Below, in pieces: positions 8,498 through 17,365 of a stretch of 64,000 nt of DNA. The stretch's first letter is position 1. Every line of letters begins with the position of its first letter. The notes below the pieces were generated by a model, which saw only the letters and a list, made by a program, of their open reading frames with translations, was not told where the DNA came from and ran no database searches. The position numbers and the translations under genes are program-made. The stretch is taken from positions 558,001 through 622,000 of the forward strand of contig CAWJJU010000002.1 in the NCBI GenBank assembly GCA_963843315.1. The letters run 5' to 3'. This DNA comes from JAWVFM01 sp963843315 (GTDB taxonomy: Bacteria > Actinomycetota > Thermoleophilia > Solirubrobacterales > 70-9).

Positions 8498-9127
8498 CTA
8501 CAGGCGGCCGGCGATCTCCTCGAGCGAGGCGATGTCGCCGCCTCCCGTGCGGTCGAGCAGGAGCGCCCGGATGCCGGCCGCCCTGGCCCCGGCGACGTCC
8601 TCGGCCTCGGTGTCGCCCACGTGCAGAGCCGCTTCCGGGGGGCAGCCGGCCGCCTCGAGGGCCGCGGCGAAGATCGCCGGGTCGGGCTTGGCGGCGCCGG
8701 CGCCGGCCGAGGTGACCACGGCGTCCAGGTGGCCCGCCAGCCCGACGCGCTCCAGCACCTCGCCCAGCGCGTAGTCCCAGTTGGAGACGCAGACCAGCCG
8801 CGCCCCGGCGGCGCGAATGGCCCGCAGCGCCGGCTCGGCGTCGGCGAAGGCGCGAAAGCGGATGGCGCTCATCATCGAATCGACATCCACGTGGGCTCCC
8901 AGCTCGCTCGAGAGGACCTCGGCGCAGCGTTGCCGCAGGCACTCCAGCGACACGGCGTCGGCCGCGGACCCGGCGTGCTCGCGGTAGAAGGCCATCTCGG
9001 CGAGGAAGGCACGCCGCGCCGCGCCCTGTTCGACGCCGAGGGCGGGCGCCAGGTGCTCCCACGGCGGCTCGAGCTCCACCAGGGTTCCCATGGCGTCGAG
9101 CAGGACCGCTTGCGTTCCGCGCTGCAC
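8498..9127 (-). CDS. HAD-superfamily hydrolase with variant motif I
   Basis: The 209-residue protein has a Rossmann HAD core with helical cap: motif I LLDAMGTLVE, motif II VCVSNWD, motif III Lys in GAAKPDPAIF and motif IV LHVGDTEAEDV. In motif I the second aspartate, the general acid of phosphatases, is a methionine (DAMGTL in place of DxDGT). The same kind of change is known in HDHD3-like members. Phosphatase activity is therefore uncertain. It ends 15 bases before the CPBP start and is divergent from the MscS gene. Confidence 0.8.
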   Translation of the reverse strand: MQRGTQAVLLDAMGTLVELEPPWEHLAPALGVEQGAARRAFLAEMAFYREHAGSAADAVSLECLRQRCAEVLSSELGAHVDVDSMMSAIRFRAFADAEPALRAIRAAGARLVCVSNWDYALGEVLERVGLAGHLDAVVTSAGAGAAKPDPAIFAAALEAAGCPPEAALHVGDTEAEDVAGARAAGIRALLLDRTGGGDIASLEEIAGRL

Positions 9128-9165
9128 GTGGGGGATTGTGGACGCCGGGAGCGAAGCTACGACCG

Positions 9166-9939
9166 ATGCCCATCGCGGCCATTCACGGCAGCCCGCTCGC
9201 GGCCCTGATCACCTTCGGCGTGACGCTGATCGTCGCCTTCGTCGTCGACCGCTTCGTCATCGCCCGCGGAAGCCGCGTCGCCTCGCGCTTCGGCGCGGAC
9301 GTCGGCGCCTCGCGGGCGGCTCAGACCCGCATGCGCGTGGTGCGTCGCCTCGTCTTCGCGGGGATCATCGTCATTGGCGGCGCCCTGGCGCTGTCGAAGT
9401 TCGCCAACTTCGAGCGCCTCGCCGCAGGAATCCTCGCCTCCAGCGCCGTGCTGACCCTCGTTATCGGACTCGCCGCGCGCCAGGTCCTCGCCAACCCGAT
9501 GGCCGGGCTCATGATCGCCATCACCCAGCCCATCCGGATCGGCGACTCCATCACCGTCGACGATCAAACCGGGCGCGTCGACGACCTGACGCTCTCCTAC
9601 ACGTACATCGACACCGGCGACGGGCGGCTGATGATCGTGCCCAACGAGCAGATGGTCACGAGGGTCGTCTTCAACCGCTCCACCGGTGACCGCGAGGCGC
9701 CAGCGGCCGCGGCGGTGTGGCTGCCCGCCGGCGCCGACCTGGGCGCCGCGCGCTCGGCGCTGGAGGCCGCCGGCGTCGAATCCGTCGAGGTCGCCGAGCT
9801 CGCCTCCGACGGCGTCCGCCTGGCGGTCCACGACAAGCGCGAGCCGGGACGCACGAAGACGGGCGAGGAAGAGGCCGCCCTTCGCGAGCGCTCGTACGGC
9901 GCCCTGCGCGCCGCCGGGCTCCTCGCCGCCGAGTCGTAG
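9166..9939 (+). CDS. small-conductance mechanosensitive channel (MscS family)
   Basis: The protein of about 257 residues has three hydrophobic helices. The third carries the Gly/Ala pore pattern (GLAARQVLANPMAGLMIAITQP), followed by the MscS beta domain (IRIGDSITVDDQTGRVDDLTLSYTYI, VPNEQMV). It releases solutes on hypo-osmotic shock. The ATG at 9166 is preferred because it gives MPIAAIHGS just before TM1; a GTG 30 bases upstream would add a charged leader. The C-terminal domain is short. The divergent neighbour is the HAD gene, and the PBP gene follows in the same direction. Confidence 0.87.
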   Translation: MPIAAIHGSPLAALITFGVTLIVAFVVDRFVIARGSRVASRFGADVGASRAAQTRMRVVRRLVFAGIIVIGGALALSKFANFERLAAGILASSAVLTLVIGLAARQVLANPMAGLMIAITQPIRIGDSITVDDQTGRVDDLTLSYTYIDTGDGRLMIVPNEQMVTRVVFNRSTGDREAPAAAAVWLPAGADLGAARSALEAAGVESVEVAELASDGVRLAVHDKREPGRTKTGEEEAALRERSYGALRAAGLLAAES

Positions 9940-9983
9940 ATGCCCGGCCGGCGTCCGGTGACGGCTACCCTTTCTGGTCCTCG

Positions 9984-12219
9984 ATGAGCCCGCGCGAACG
10001 CAGACTCAAGCGGCGGAGGTCCAAGAAGGGCTCCGCCGGCAAGAAGATCCTCCTGGGCGTGGGGGTCGTCGTTCTGATTGCCGCGATCGGCGTGGCCGGC
10101 GCCGTGGCCTGGGCGCTCAAGGTGTACAACGACGCGCCGTCGATCGACTCGCTGCCGAAGATCAACCGCGGCGCAAGCTCGGCCATCTACGCCGCGGACG
10201 GCACGCGCTTGGCGTTCATCCACGCCGATATCGTGCGCGAGCCGGTGTCCAAGAAGGATCTGCCGGACGTCCTGCGGCAGGCGACCATCTCCATCGAGGA
10301 CCGCAACTTCTACAACCACGGCGGCATCGACCCCGCGGCGATCATCCGGGCCGGAGTCAAGGACCTCGCCGCGGGCGGGCAGGCCGTGCAGGGCGGCTCG
10401 ACGATCACCCAGCAGCTCGTTCGCAACCTCTACCGCACCGATCCGCACGACACCATCGAGCGCAAGCTCCAGGAGGCCCACGAGGCCAACCAGCTCGAGG
10501 ACGAGCACTCCAAGGACTGGATCCTGCGGCAGTACCTGAACACCGCGCCGTACGGGACCAACAACGGCTCGACCGCGATCGGCGTGCAGGCGGCCGCGGA
10601 GACCTACTTCTCCAAGCCGGCCAAGGACCTCAACCTCACCGAAGCTGCGCTGATCGCCGGCCTTCCCCAGGCGCCCACCGATTACAACCCGCTGCTCAAC
10701 CCGAAGGCGGCAAAGGACCGGCGCAACGAGGTTCTCCAGGCGATGGAGAGCCAGGGCTACATCTCCCAGTCCGGCTACCAGCAGGCGGCCCACTCCGACC
10801 TCGGCCTGGATCCGAGCAGCCGCTATCAGGCGGTCAAGGATCCGCTCCTGGTCAACCTCGTCGAGCAGGAGCTCATCGACAAGTACGGCCTGCGGACCGT
10901 CCGCTACGGAGGCCTGAAGGTCTATACGACGATTCAGCCGCGGTTGCAGGCCGCGGCTCAGAACGCCGTCGACACCCAGTGCAGCGTTTGCGCGAGCGAC
11001 CCCACCGCGGCCTCTGCCCTGGCCTCGGTCGAGCCGAAGACCGGCGCGATCGTCGCCCTGGCCTCCTCCTCCAGCTACTCGAGCGCGAACCAGTTCAACC
11101 TCGCCGCCCAGGGCCAGAAGCAGCCCGGCTCATCCTTCAAGACCTACGTGCTGACCACGGCGATCAAGCAGGGGATCGACCCGGACAGCACCTTCTACAA
11201 CGGCGTCGGGCCGCTGGACCTCAGCAGCGTGTGCGGATGCGGCCCATGGGACGTCAACAACTCGGCGGACGGCGAGGGCAGCGGGGCGATGTCGATCCGC
11301 GACGCGACGGTGCAGTCGATCAACGTGGTCTTCGCGCAGCTGGGGCTCGACGTCGGGCCGCAGAACTTCGCCGACACCGCGTATTCGATGGGTATCACCA
11401 CGCCGCTCGGAGTCGACGCGAACGGCTCCCCCTGTCGGTCCGGCAACGGCTGCTTCATCCCGCCGGCGGACGCCATCGGGGGCCTGACGATCGGCGTGTC
11501 TCCCCTGGAGCAGGCCGACGCCTACGCGACGCTGGCGAGCGGCGGCGTCCACCACGACGCGACCGCGATCGCCAAGGTCGAGTTCCCCGACGGAAAGGTC
11601 GACGCGGCAGATTCGGATCCGGGCACGCGCGTCCTCAGCCCGGGGGTCGCCTACGACGTGACCGACATCCTCAAGAGTGTGATCACGAGCGGCACAGGTG
11701 CGGGGTACACGTACATGGGCTGCCCGGACGAGGCCGGCAAGACCGGGACGTCGGAGGACGAGTCCGACGCCTGGTTCGTCGGCTACACGCCCAAGTATTC
11801 GACCGCGGTCTGGACCGGGCACCCGAACTCGCGCGTGACGACAGGATTCGGCGGTCCCACCTCCGGACCGATCTGGCGCAGCTACATGGAGGCGGCGCAG
11901 GGAACCAACTGCCCCAGCTTCAACGTGCCCGGCGTGCTGCCGTCGCTCTCGCCCTTCACCAGCGACCTGACGACCTCGGCCTCCTCGAAGAACTCCGGAG
12001 GCACGAGCGCGACGACCAGCTCGACCACACCGAACGACCGGCACCGACACGACCGGCGGCAACGCGGGCGCCTGTGACCCGGCCGTCTTCGATTGCTCCG
12101 GCGGCGGCTTCCAGGGACCGCCCAACACACCGACCCCGCCCGACAACGGCGGCGGCAACAACGGCGGCGGGCCACCCACCGGCGGCCACACCGGCGGCGG
12201 CGGCGTCGGCACGGGCTAG
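9984..12219 (+). CDS. class A penicillin-binding protein (transglycosylase/transpeptidase), tail frameshifted
   Basis: The N-terminus is basic with one membrane helix (residues about 25-48). A GT51 transglycosylase domain follows (EDRNFYNHGGIDPAAIIRA, GGSTITQQLVRNLY, NTAPYG), then a transpeptidase domain with SSFK (PGSSFKTYVL, Ser nucleophile), the SxN-like site and KTGTSE. It builds and cross-links peptidoglycan. The first frame stops at 12077 in a Thr-rich linker. A shift near 12035 continues through CDPAVFDCSGGG and a Gly/Pro/Asn-rich tail to the TAG at 12217-12219, as expected for actinobacterial PBPs. So an indel lies in the low-complexity tail, and the catalytic domains are intact. Confidence 0.88.
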
Positions 12220-12273
12220 CCCCCTCCGCCGATAGCCCGCTCCGCCGAATCCCGCCTGCCCCGGCTACCGGGC

Positions 12274-13485
12274 GTGGCCGCCCTGCTCGTCCTCGCGACG
12301 AGCCTGGTGCCGCTTGCCGCGCCGGGCCCCGCACTGGTTCCCGGCATCGACGCCGGCGCGCCGCGCTGGCTGCTTGGCGTCTACGGCGACGGGCTCCAGG
12401 TGGGGCCGCTCGAGTACCGCACCTGGATGTGGGTCGCGTTCGCCGCCTACATCGGCGTCGTCGCATTCGCTCCCGCGATCGGCGAGCGGACCCTGTGGCT
12501 CGCGGCCTGCGCAGCGACCGTCGCGTTCGTCCTGGCTCCGCCGCTCCTCTCCCTCGACGTCTTCAGCTACATCTCCTACGCCCGCCTGGACGTGCTGCAC
12601 GGCCTCAGCCCCTATGACCACGCGCCGTCGGCGATCCCCCACGACGAGGCGGCGATGCGGGTGCGGGACTTCCGCGACGCCACCACGGTCTACGGCCCCC
12701 TCTTCACCCTCGGCTCCTATCCCCTTGCCCTGATCGGCGTGCCCGCCGCGCTGTGGGCCCTGAAGGCCGCATGCGGGGCGGCCGTGCTGGGGATCGGCCT
12801 GCTGCTCCGCCGCCTCGCCGCGATCCGGGGCATCGCTCCGGCGCGCGCCCTGGCGCTGGTGGCGCTCAACCCGCTGGTGCTGGTGCACGTGGTGGGTGGG
12901 CCGCACAACGACGCATTGATGATGCTGGGGGTGGTCGCGGCGGCGGCGGCGATCCTCGAGGGCCGCGTGGCGAGCGGGGGCGCGATGCTCGTCGCCGCGT
13001 GGGCGGTCAAGGCGGCGGGCGCCTTCGCTGCCCCGTTCGCATTGCTCGGCGAGCGAGGGAACAGGCGCCGGCTGATCCTCGGCGGCGTCGCGGCGGCGGC
13101 GGTGATCGGGATCGCCGCGCTCGCGGCGTTCGGCACCACGTTCGGCTCGGGCCTCTACGCCGGGCCGGGAACCCAGGCGCACACGAGCTACCACAGCGTT
13201 CCCGCCCTGATCGCCCGCGCAACCGGCCTGGACTCCGACGTCGCCAAGGGAGTGCCGCTGGGAGCGTTCGCGCTGCTCGTCGCCTGGCTCGGAGCCTGGA
13301 CCGCACGCGGCGGCGACTGGGTGCGGGCCGCGGGGTGGGCGGCGGCGGGGCTTCTCGCCACCAGCGCCTACGTGACCCCCTGGTACGTGATCTGGCCGCT
13401 GCCGTTCGCCGCCGTCTCGCGCGACCGCGCGCTCGTGCTCGTCACGCTGGCGCTCTGCGCATACCAGTTGCCGGCGGCCCTCTAG
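12274..13485 (+). CDS. GT-C fold membrane glycosyltransferase (polyprenol-phosphate mannosyltransferase-like)
   Basis: The 403-residue protein has ten or more hydrophobic segments. A first extracytoplasmic loop carries LDVFSYISYARLDVLHGLSPYD and TTVYGPLF, the pattern of MptA/MptB-like alpha-mannosyltransferases that use a polyprenol-phosphate sugar. Later loops include VVGGPHNDALMM and TPWYVIWPLPF. It probably adds a sugar to a wall or membrane glycan outside the membrane. The sugar and acceptor are not known. The GTG start is only 54 bases after the PBP tail ends, so cotranscription is likely. The repeat array begins directly after its stop. Confidence 0.75.
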   Translation: MAALLVLATSLVPLAAPGPALVPGIDAGAPRWLLGVYGDGLQVGPLEYRTWMWVAFAAYIGVVAFAPAIGERTLWLAACAATVAFVLAPPLLSLDVFSYISYARLDVLHGLSPYDHAPSAIPHDEAAMRVRDFRDATTVYGPLFTLGSYPLALIGVPAALWALKAACGAAVLGIGLLLRRLAAIRGIAPARALALVALNPLVLVHVVGGPHNDALMMLGVVAAAAAILEGRVASGGAMLVAAWAVKAAGAFAAPFALLGERGNRRRLILGGVAAAAVIGIAALAAFGTTFGSGLYAGPGTQAHTSYHSVPALIARATGLDSDVAKGVPLGAFALLVAWLGAWTARGGDWVRAAGWAAAGLLATSAYVTPWYVIWPLPFAAVSRDRALVLVTLALCAYQLPAAL

Positions 13486-13613
13486 AGGGGTCAGACCCCT
13501 TTAGACACACCCCCGGCACAAAGGGGTCAGACCCCTTTAGACACACCCCCGGCACAAAGGGGTCAGACCCCTCTGTCACGAAACTGAACCTAAAGGGGTC
13601 TGACCCCTTTAGG
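13486..13613 (+). repeat. 36-bp-period array of GGGGTCAGACCCC palindromes
   Basis: GGGGTCAGACCCC starts at 13487, 13523 and 13559, exactly 36 bases apart. Between the first two copies the unit continues identically (TTTAGACACACCCCCGGCACA). The third copy diverges after its palindrome. A fourth, inverted copy (GGGGTCTGACCCC at 13595) sits in a 25-base near-perfect palindrome at 13589-13613 that ends 8 bases before the thiL ATG. Each unit can form a strong hairpin. The spacers are identical, so this is not CRISPR. Related copies occur inside nuoN and after rplI. Confidence 0.9.
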
Positions 13614-13621
13614 TTGATGAC

Positions 13622-14659
13622 ATGGACAGCGAGCTCGACCTGATCGCCCGGCTGCGAGCCGTGCTCGAGAGCGACGCTCCGGCCGAGGGCCCGGCACGCG
13701 TGGTCATCGCCTCGGGCGACGACGCGGCCGTGACCGTCCCGCCCGGGGCGACGGTGACCTCCGTCGACTCGGTCGTGGAGGGGGTCCACTTCACGCGCGA
13801 GGCCTTCGGCCTGCGAAGCATCGGGAGCAAGGCGCTGGCGGGCGCGCTCTCAGACCTCGCCGCGATGGGCGCTCGCGCCGGCGAGGCGTACGTGCAGCTC
13901 GGGCTTCCCGGGCCGCTCTCCGAGGAGGAAGCGGACGAGCTGGCGAGCGGCCTCGCCGACCGCGCGCGCGAGACCGGGGTTCGCGTCCTCGGCGGCGACG
14001 TCACCCGCGCCCCCGCCCTGTGGATCGCGGTGACGGTGGTGGGCCATGCCGCGTCGGAGGACGATCTCGTCTCCCGCGCCGGAGCCCGGCCGGGCGACGT
14101 GGTGGTCGTCACCGGCGAGCTCGGCGGCGCCGGCGCCGGCCTGCGCCTGCTGGAGGAGCCCGCCCTCGGGGCGGAGCTCGATCCGGGCGACGCGGCCGCC
14201 ATGCGCTCGCGCCAGCTCGAGCCGCGCCCGCGCCTGGCGGAGGGCGCGGCGCTCGCCGTGGCGGGAGCCACCTCGATGATCGACCTCAGCGACGGCCTTG
14301 CCACCGACGCCGCGCACGTCGCCCGAGCCTCGAGCTCACGGCTCGCGATCGACGCGCAGCGGCTGCCGCTCGCGCCCGGTCTGGAGCAGCTGGCCGCGGC
14401 GCTGGGCGAGCACCCCGCGAGTCTCGCCGCGGCCGGCGGGGAGGACTACGAGCTGCTCGCCACCTTGCCGCCGGACAGGATCGACGCGGCGCGCGAGCTG
14501 CTGGGCAAGGCAGCCGCGACGCCGATCACCGCGATCGGCGTCGTGGAGGCCGGTGCAGGGTTCAGCCTGCGGGGTCCTTCCGGTGAGGAGATCCCAGCCC
14601 GTCCGGGCTTCGACCACCTTGCCGGAAGTCGTTCGCCATCGCCTGGCGACCGCGCTTGA
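13622..14659 (+). CDS. thiL: thiamine-monophosphate kinase
   Basis: The 345-residue protein carries the ThiL motifs in order: SGDDAAV (residues 31-37, metal binding), SKALAGALSDLAAMGA, VLGGDVTRAP, VTGELGGAGAGL, MIDLSDGLATD and AGGEDYELLA. It phosphorylates thiamine phosphate to thiamine diphosphate using ATP. The ATG start has no clear Shine-Dalgarno. A hairpin-forming palindrome ends 8 bases upstream and might affect initiation. No other thi gene is in the window. Confidence 0.93.
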   Translation: MDSELDLIARLRAVLESDAPAEGPARVVIASGDDAAVTVPPGATVTSVDSVVEGVHFTREAFGLRSIGSKALAGALSDLAAMGARAGEAYVQLGLPGPLSEEEADELASGLADRARETGVRVLGGDVTRAPALWIAVTVVGHAASEDDLVSRAGARPGDVVVVTGELGGAGAGLRLLEEPALGAELDPGDAAAMRSRQLEPRPRLAEGAALAVAGATSMIDLSDGLATDAAHVARASSSRLAIDAQRLPLAPGLEQLAAALGEHPASLAAAGGEDYELLATLPPDRIDAARELLGKAAATPITAIGVVEAGAGFSLRGPSGEEIPARPGFDHLAGSRSPSPGDRA

Positions 14660-14738
14660 TCAAGAGCAGCTTTTCGATGATCGCCTCTGCGACTGCGCTC
14701 GAATCAACTTTGTAACCGGGCATCAACATGGTGTGCAT
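14562..14738 (-). CDS. possible small protein resembling the FlgM C-terminus
   Basis: The 58-residue frame (start MHTMLMPGYKVDSSAVAEAI) has a GGGTGGGGG run just before its ATG and overlaps the 3' end of thiL on the opposite strand. GYKVDSSAVAEAIIEKLLL resembles the C-terminal sigma-binding helix of FlgM anti-sigma factors. No flagellar gene is in the window. The rest of the 14660-14871 gap holds nothing else recognisable and looks less GC-rich than its surroundings. The gene is weakly supported. Confidence 0.3.
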   Translation of the reverse strand: MHTMLMPGYKVDSSAVAEAIIEKLLLIKRGRQAMANDFRQGGRSPDGLGSPHRKDPAG

Positions 14739-14871
14739 TGCCCCCACCCTTTGGGATGTCGTGTGGTTGCGTTTCGGGCCATTCATTTCCAAGCCCGCTG
14801 CTTCCTACCCCGATCATCGGTCCGGCAAGCTGGCGGCGCGATAGAGAATTCGTCCAGAACGCCCGTTCCGG

Positions 14872-16506
14872 TCATGCTCTTGCAGCCACCACCAGCGATG
14901 CGAGCCAGCCGCCCACGAGGGCCGCGGCGAGCATCGAGATAGGGGATACCCCCCAGTCCCCGACTGCGACGAGCGCCTGCCACGGGATCGATTCTCCCAG
15001 GTGCAGGCGCGACGCCTGGCTGAGCACCGCGAGGACGAGAGGGAGCGCGGCAATCGCGACGGCGAGGAGCGCCCTTCCGTGCCGTCGGCCCCCCGGTCGC
15101 GCCTGGGGGATCCACGCGTGCGCGAGGGGTGTGGCCAGGAGGCCCAGGAACGGGTTGAAGGCCCAGGCCAGCAGCACTCCGAGAACCGTCAGGAGCCCGA
15201 GGGCGCTGGCGGCGGCCTGCCCGTCCAGGTCGTCGGGCAGGCGGTTCCCGCCCAGCGCGAGCCATACGCCCGCGGCCACGCCGGCGATGACGAGCATCAT
15301 CAGGACCTCGCCGGGACCGATCCCGATCGATCGCGGCTCGAACGGGAAGGAGGGCCGGGCGATGATTCCCACGAGCGCAAGGAGGTAGACGAACGCCAGG
15401 ACCGCGACGAGTGGCGCGGGCCGGACCGCCGCCCATCGCAGGGCGACCACGGCCAGGCCCTGCCGCGCCGCACGCGCCATCGCGTCCACGGCGGCGACCA
15501 GCGCCGGCAGGATCAGGGCGAGGGCGATCAGGCGGATCGCCCAGCCCGGCACGATGTTGCCGCCGATCTCGATGTAGGAGTCCGGGCCGTGGTCGATGGT
15601 GGCGGTCGAGTCCAGCGACAGCACAACGTCCAGGCCGGCGCGACCAAACCGGGTCAGGGTTTGGCGCGAGAGGTCCTCGGCCGCCCCGGCGCTCACCGGC
15701 AGCTCGCCGCCGGCCGACAGCGTGACGGCGTCGATGCCGCGCGCGATGAGGGGCGCCTGTTCGCCCAGGCCGTTCGGCAGGGCCAGCCGCACGAGCTGCT
15801 GGATCAGTCCCGGTCGCGAGACGCCGAGGCCGGCCTGCTCGCGCAGCGCGCGCTCGGCGGTTCGCTCGAGCTGTACGCCGCCGCGCCGCGGCCCGTCGGC
15901 CGTGTCGATGAGGTACGGCGGCATGGGGTCAGCGAGCCCCGCGTTGGCCAGGGCCACAACGCCGTCGGTGTCGTGCCCCTCCAGGAACCCGGACGACAGC
16001 TCCTTGGCTCCCGCCGCACCGAGGGTGCCGCCGTCGGTGGAGACGATCAGGATCGTGGCTGCGTGGGTGACGCCGCCCAGCTCCACCGCCGCCTCCATGA
16101 GCGCCCCTGTGGAGGCGGCGCTCGTGGCGGCCCCCGGGCCCGTGGTGCTGTCGCGCGCGGCGATGAGCGCCACGATGCGGTCCGAGCGACCGGGCAGGCG
16201 CAGGATCACGTTCTTCATGGCGGCGCCGTCGGCGGTGAACGACTGCGTCAGCACGTCCGCGTCGCGGATGGACTTGAAAGAGCGCTCGACGATGTCCGCG
16301 GCGCGCGCGTCGCCCTCGCTGCCCGGGGCTCGCGGGCCCACCGCGGCGATCTGTCGCGCGAAGCGCATCGCTCCGGCGCCGTCGAACGAGCCCGGCGAAA
16401 CCAGGGGCCGCAGCGGCTCCGGCAGCGACTGCAGGGAGAAGAGCAGCGCCACCAATGCCGCGAGCGCAGGAATGAAAGCGACTCTGTAGAGGCGGAGATC
16501 GACCAC
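14872..16506 (-). CDS. membrane protein with degenerate M28-peptidase-like domain
   Basis: The protein of about 544 residues has an N-terminal TM helix, an extracytoplasmic domain of about 280 residues and about six to seven C-terminal TM helices. The middle aligns by pattern with M28 aminopeptidases (VGPRAPGSEGDARAADIVE; IVALIAARDST; SAASTGALMEAA; ILIVSTDGGTLGAAGAKE). The metal ligands are missing: the His-x-Asp region reads AARDS, the Asp of GANDN is lost, and the Glu-Glu pair reads GG. It is probably a non-catalytic binding or scaffold protein. GTG at 16506 (VVDLRLYR) was chosen; a TTG at 16539 would overlap the divergent regulator start. Confidence 0.65.
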   Translation of the reverse strand: MVDLRLYRVAFIPALAALVALLFSLQSLPEPLRPLVSPGSFDGAGAMRFARQIAAVGPRAPGSEGDARAADIVERSFKSIRDADVLTQSFTADGAAMKNVILRLPGRSDRIVALIAARDSTTGPGAATSAASTGALMEAAVELGGVTHAATILIVSTDGGTLGAAGAKELSSGFLEGHDTDGVVALANAGLADPMPPYLIDTADGPRRGGVQLERTAERALREQAGLGVSRPGLIQQLVRLALPNGLGEQAPLIARGIDAVTLSAGGELPVSAGAAEDLSRQTLTRFGRAGLDVVLSLDSTATIDHGPDSYIEIGGNIVPGWAIRLIALALILPALVAAVDAMARAARQGLAVVALRWAAVRPAPLVAVLAFVYLLALVGIIARPSFPFEPRSIGIGPGEVLMMLVIAGVAAGVWLALGGNRLPDDLDGQAAASALGLLTVLGVLLAWAFNPFLGLLATPLAHAWIPQARPGGRRHGRALLAVAIAALPLVLAVLSQASRLHLGESIPWQALVAVGDWGVSPISMLAAALVGGWLASLVVAARA

Positions 16507-16538
16507 GAATGCGAGGTCCCCGACACTAACCTTCAACA

Positions 16539-17237
16539 ATGGCCGACGCCGTCGCGCGAGTTCTCCTGGTCGACGACGAACAGGCGATTCAGACGCTTCT
16601 CTCCTATCCGCTTCGTCGCGATGGCTACGAGGTGGTCCCCGCCGTGGACGGCCGCCAGGCCCTCGACCTCTTCGCCGCGGAGCGCTTCGACCTCGTGGTG
16701 CTCGACGTGATGCTGCCGCGCATCGACGGGATGGAGGTGTGCCGGCGCCTTCGCAGCCGCAGCCAGGTCCCGATCATCATGCTCACTGCGCGCGACGATG
16801 AGGGCGACAAGGTTCTGGGCCTCGAGATCGGCGCCGACGACTACATCACCAAGCCGTTCTCGGTGCGGGAGTTCCGCAGCCGCGTGCGTGCGCTGCTTCG
16901 CCGCTCGGAGTTTGGGCGGGCCTCCGAGTCCCGCGAACCGATCGAGGCTGGGGAGCTGCGCCTGGACTTCGAGCGGCGCAGCGTCGCCGTGGCCGGCACG
17001 CCGGTCGAGCTCACCTATGTGGAGTTCGAGATCCTCGCGGCGCTTGCAAGCGGGGCCGGCCGCGTCCTGTCGCGCCCCGACCTGCTCGCCGCGATATGGG
17101 GGGACGCCACCTACCGGGACCCAAGGACCGTCGACGTCCACATCCGTCACCTGCGGGAGAAGATCGAGACCGACCCGGCTAACCCCAAATATCTCCTGAC
17201 CGTGAGAGGGGCCGGTTACCGATTTGTGGAGCTATGA
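16539..17237 (+). CDS. DNA-binding response regulator, OmpR/PhoB family
   Basis: The 232-residue protein has a receiver domain (acidic pair VDDE at residues 11-14, phospho-acceptor Asp56 in VVLDVMLP, Lys in ITKPFS) and a C-terminal winged helix (VELTYVEFEILAALAS, TVDVHIRHLREKIE, VRGAGYRFVEL). It is a transcription factor controlled by phosphorylation. The histidine kinase follows after 128 bases that contain a threefold direct repeat. TAACCT lies 6 bases before the ATG and may be the -10 of a leaderless transcript. The divergent neighbour is the M28-like membrane protein. Confidence 0.93.
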   Translation: MADAVARVLLVDDEQAIQTLLSYPLRRDGYEVVPAVDGRQALDLFAAERFDLVVLDVMLPRIDGMEVCRRLRSRSQVPIIMLTARDDEGDKVLGLEIGADDYITKPFSVREFRSRVRALLRRSEFGRASESREPIEAGELRLDFERRSVAVAGTPVELTYVEFEILAALASGAGRVLSRPDLLAAIWGDATYRDPRTVDVHIRHLREKIETDPANPKYLLTVRGAGYRFVEL

Positions 17238-17292
17238 GCCGGGTGCCTGCCCCGCGCATGAGGCCCTAACCCGATGACGGCGGACGCGAAGC

Positions 17293-17364
17293 GGAGCAGT
17301 CATCGGAGTTGTTCTCGGAGCAGTCATCGGAGTCGTTCTCGGAGCAGTCATCGGACTTGTTCCT
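17293..17364 (+). repeat. three tandem 24-bp direct repeats before the kinase gene
   Basis: The unit GGAGCAGTCATCGGAGTTGT followed by TCTC repeats at 17293, 17317 and 17341. The second copy differs at one base and the third at a few near its end. It lies wholly between the response-regulator stop and the kinase ATG at 17366. It might be an operator with direct repeats for the regulator, or simply an expanded tandem repeat. The repeat can also be read in frame as a repeated FSEQSSE peptide if the kinase started at 17309. Confidence 0.85.
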
Positions 17365-17365
17365 C

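Noticed and set aside
13486..13613. CRISPR-like array with 36-bp period
   Set aside because: The units between the palindromes are identical, not variable spacers, only three direct copies exist and no cas gene is nearby.
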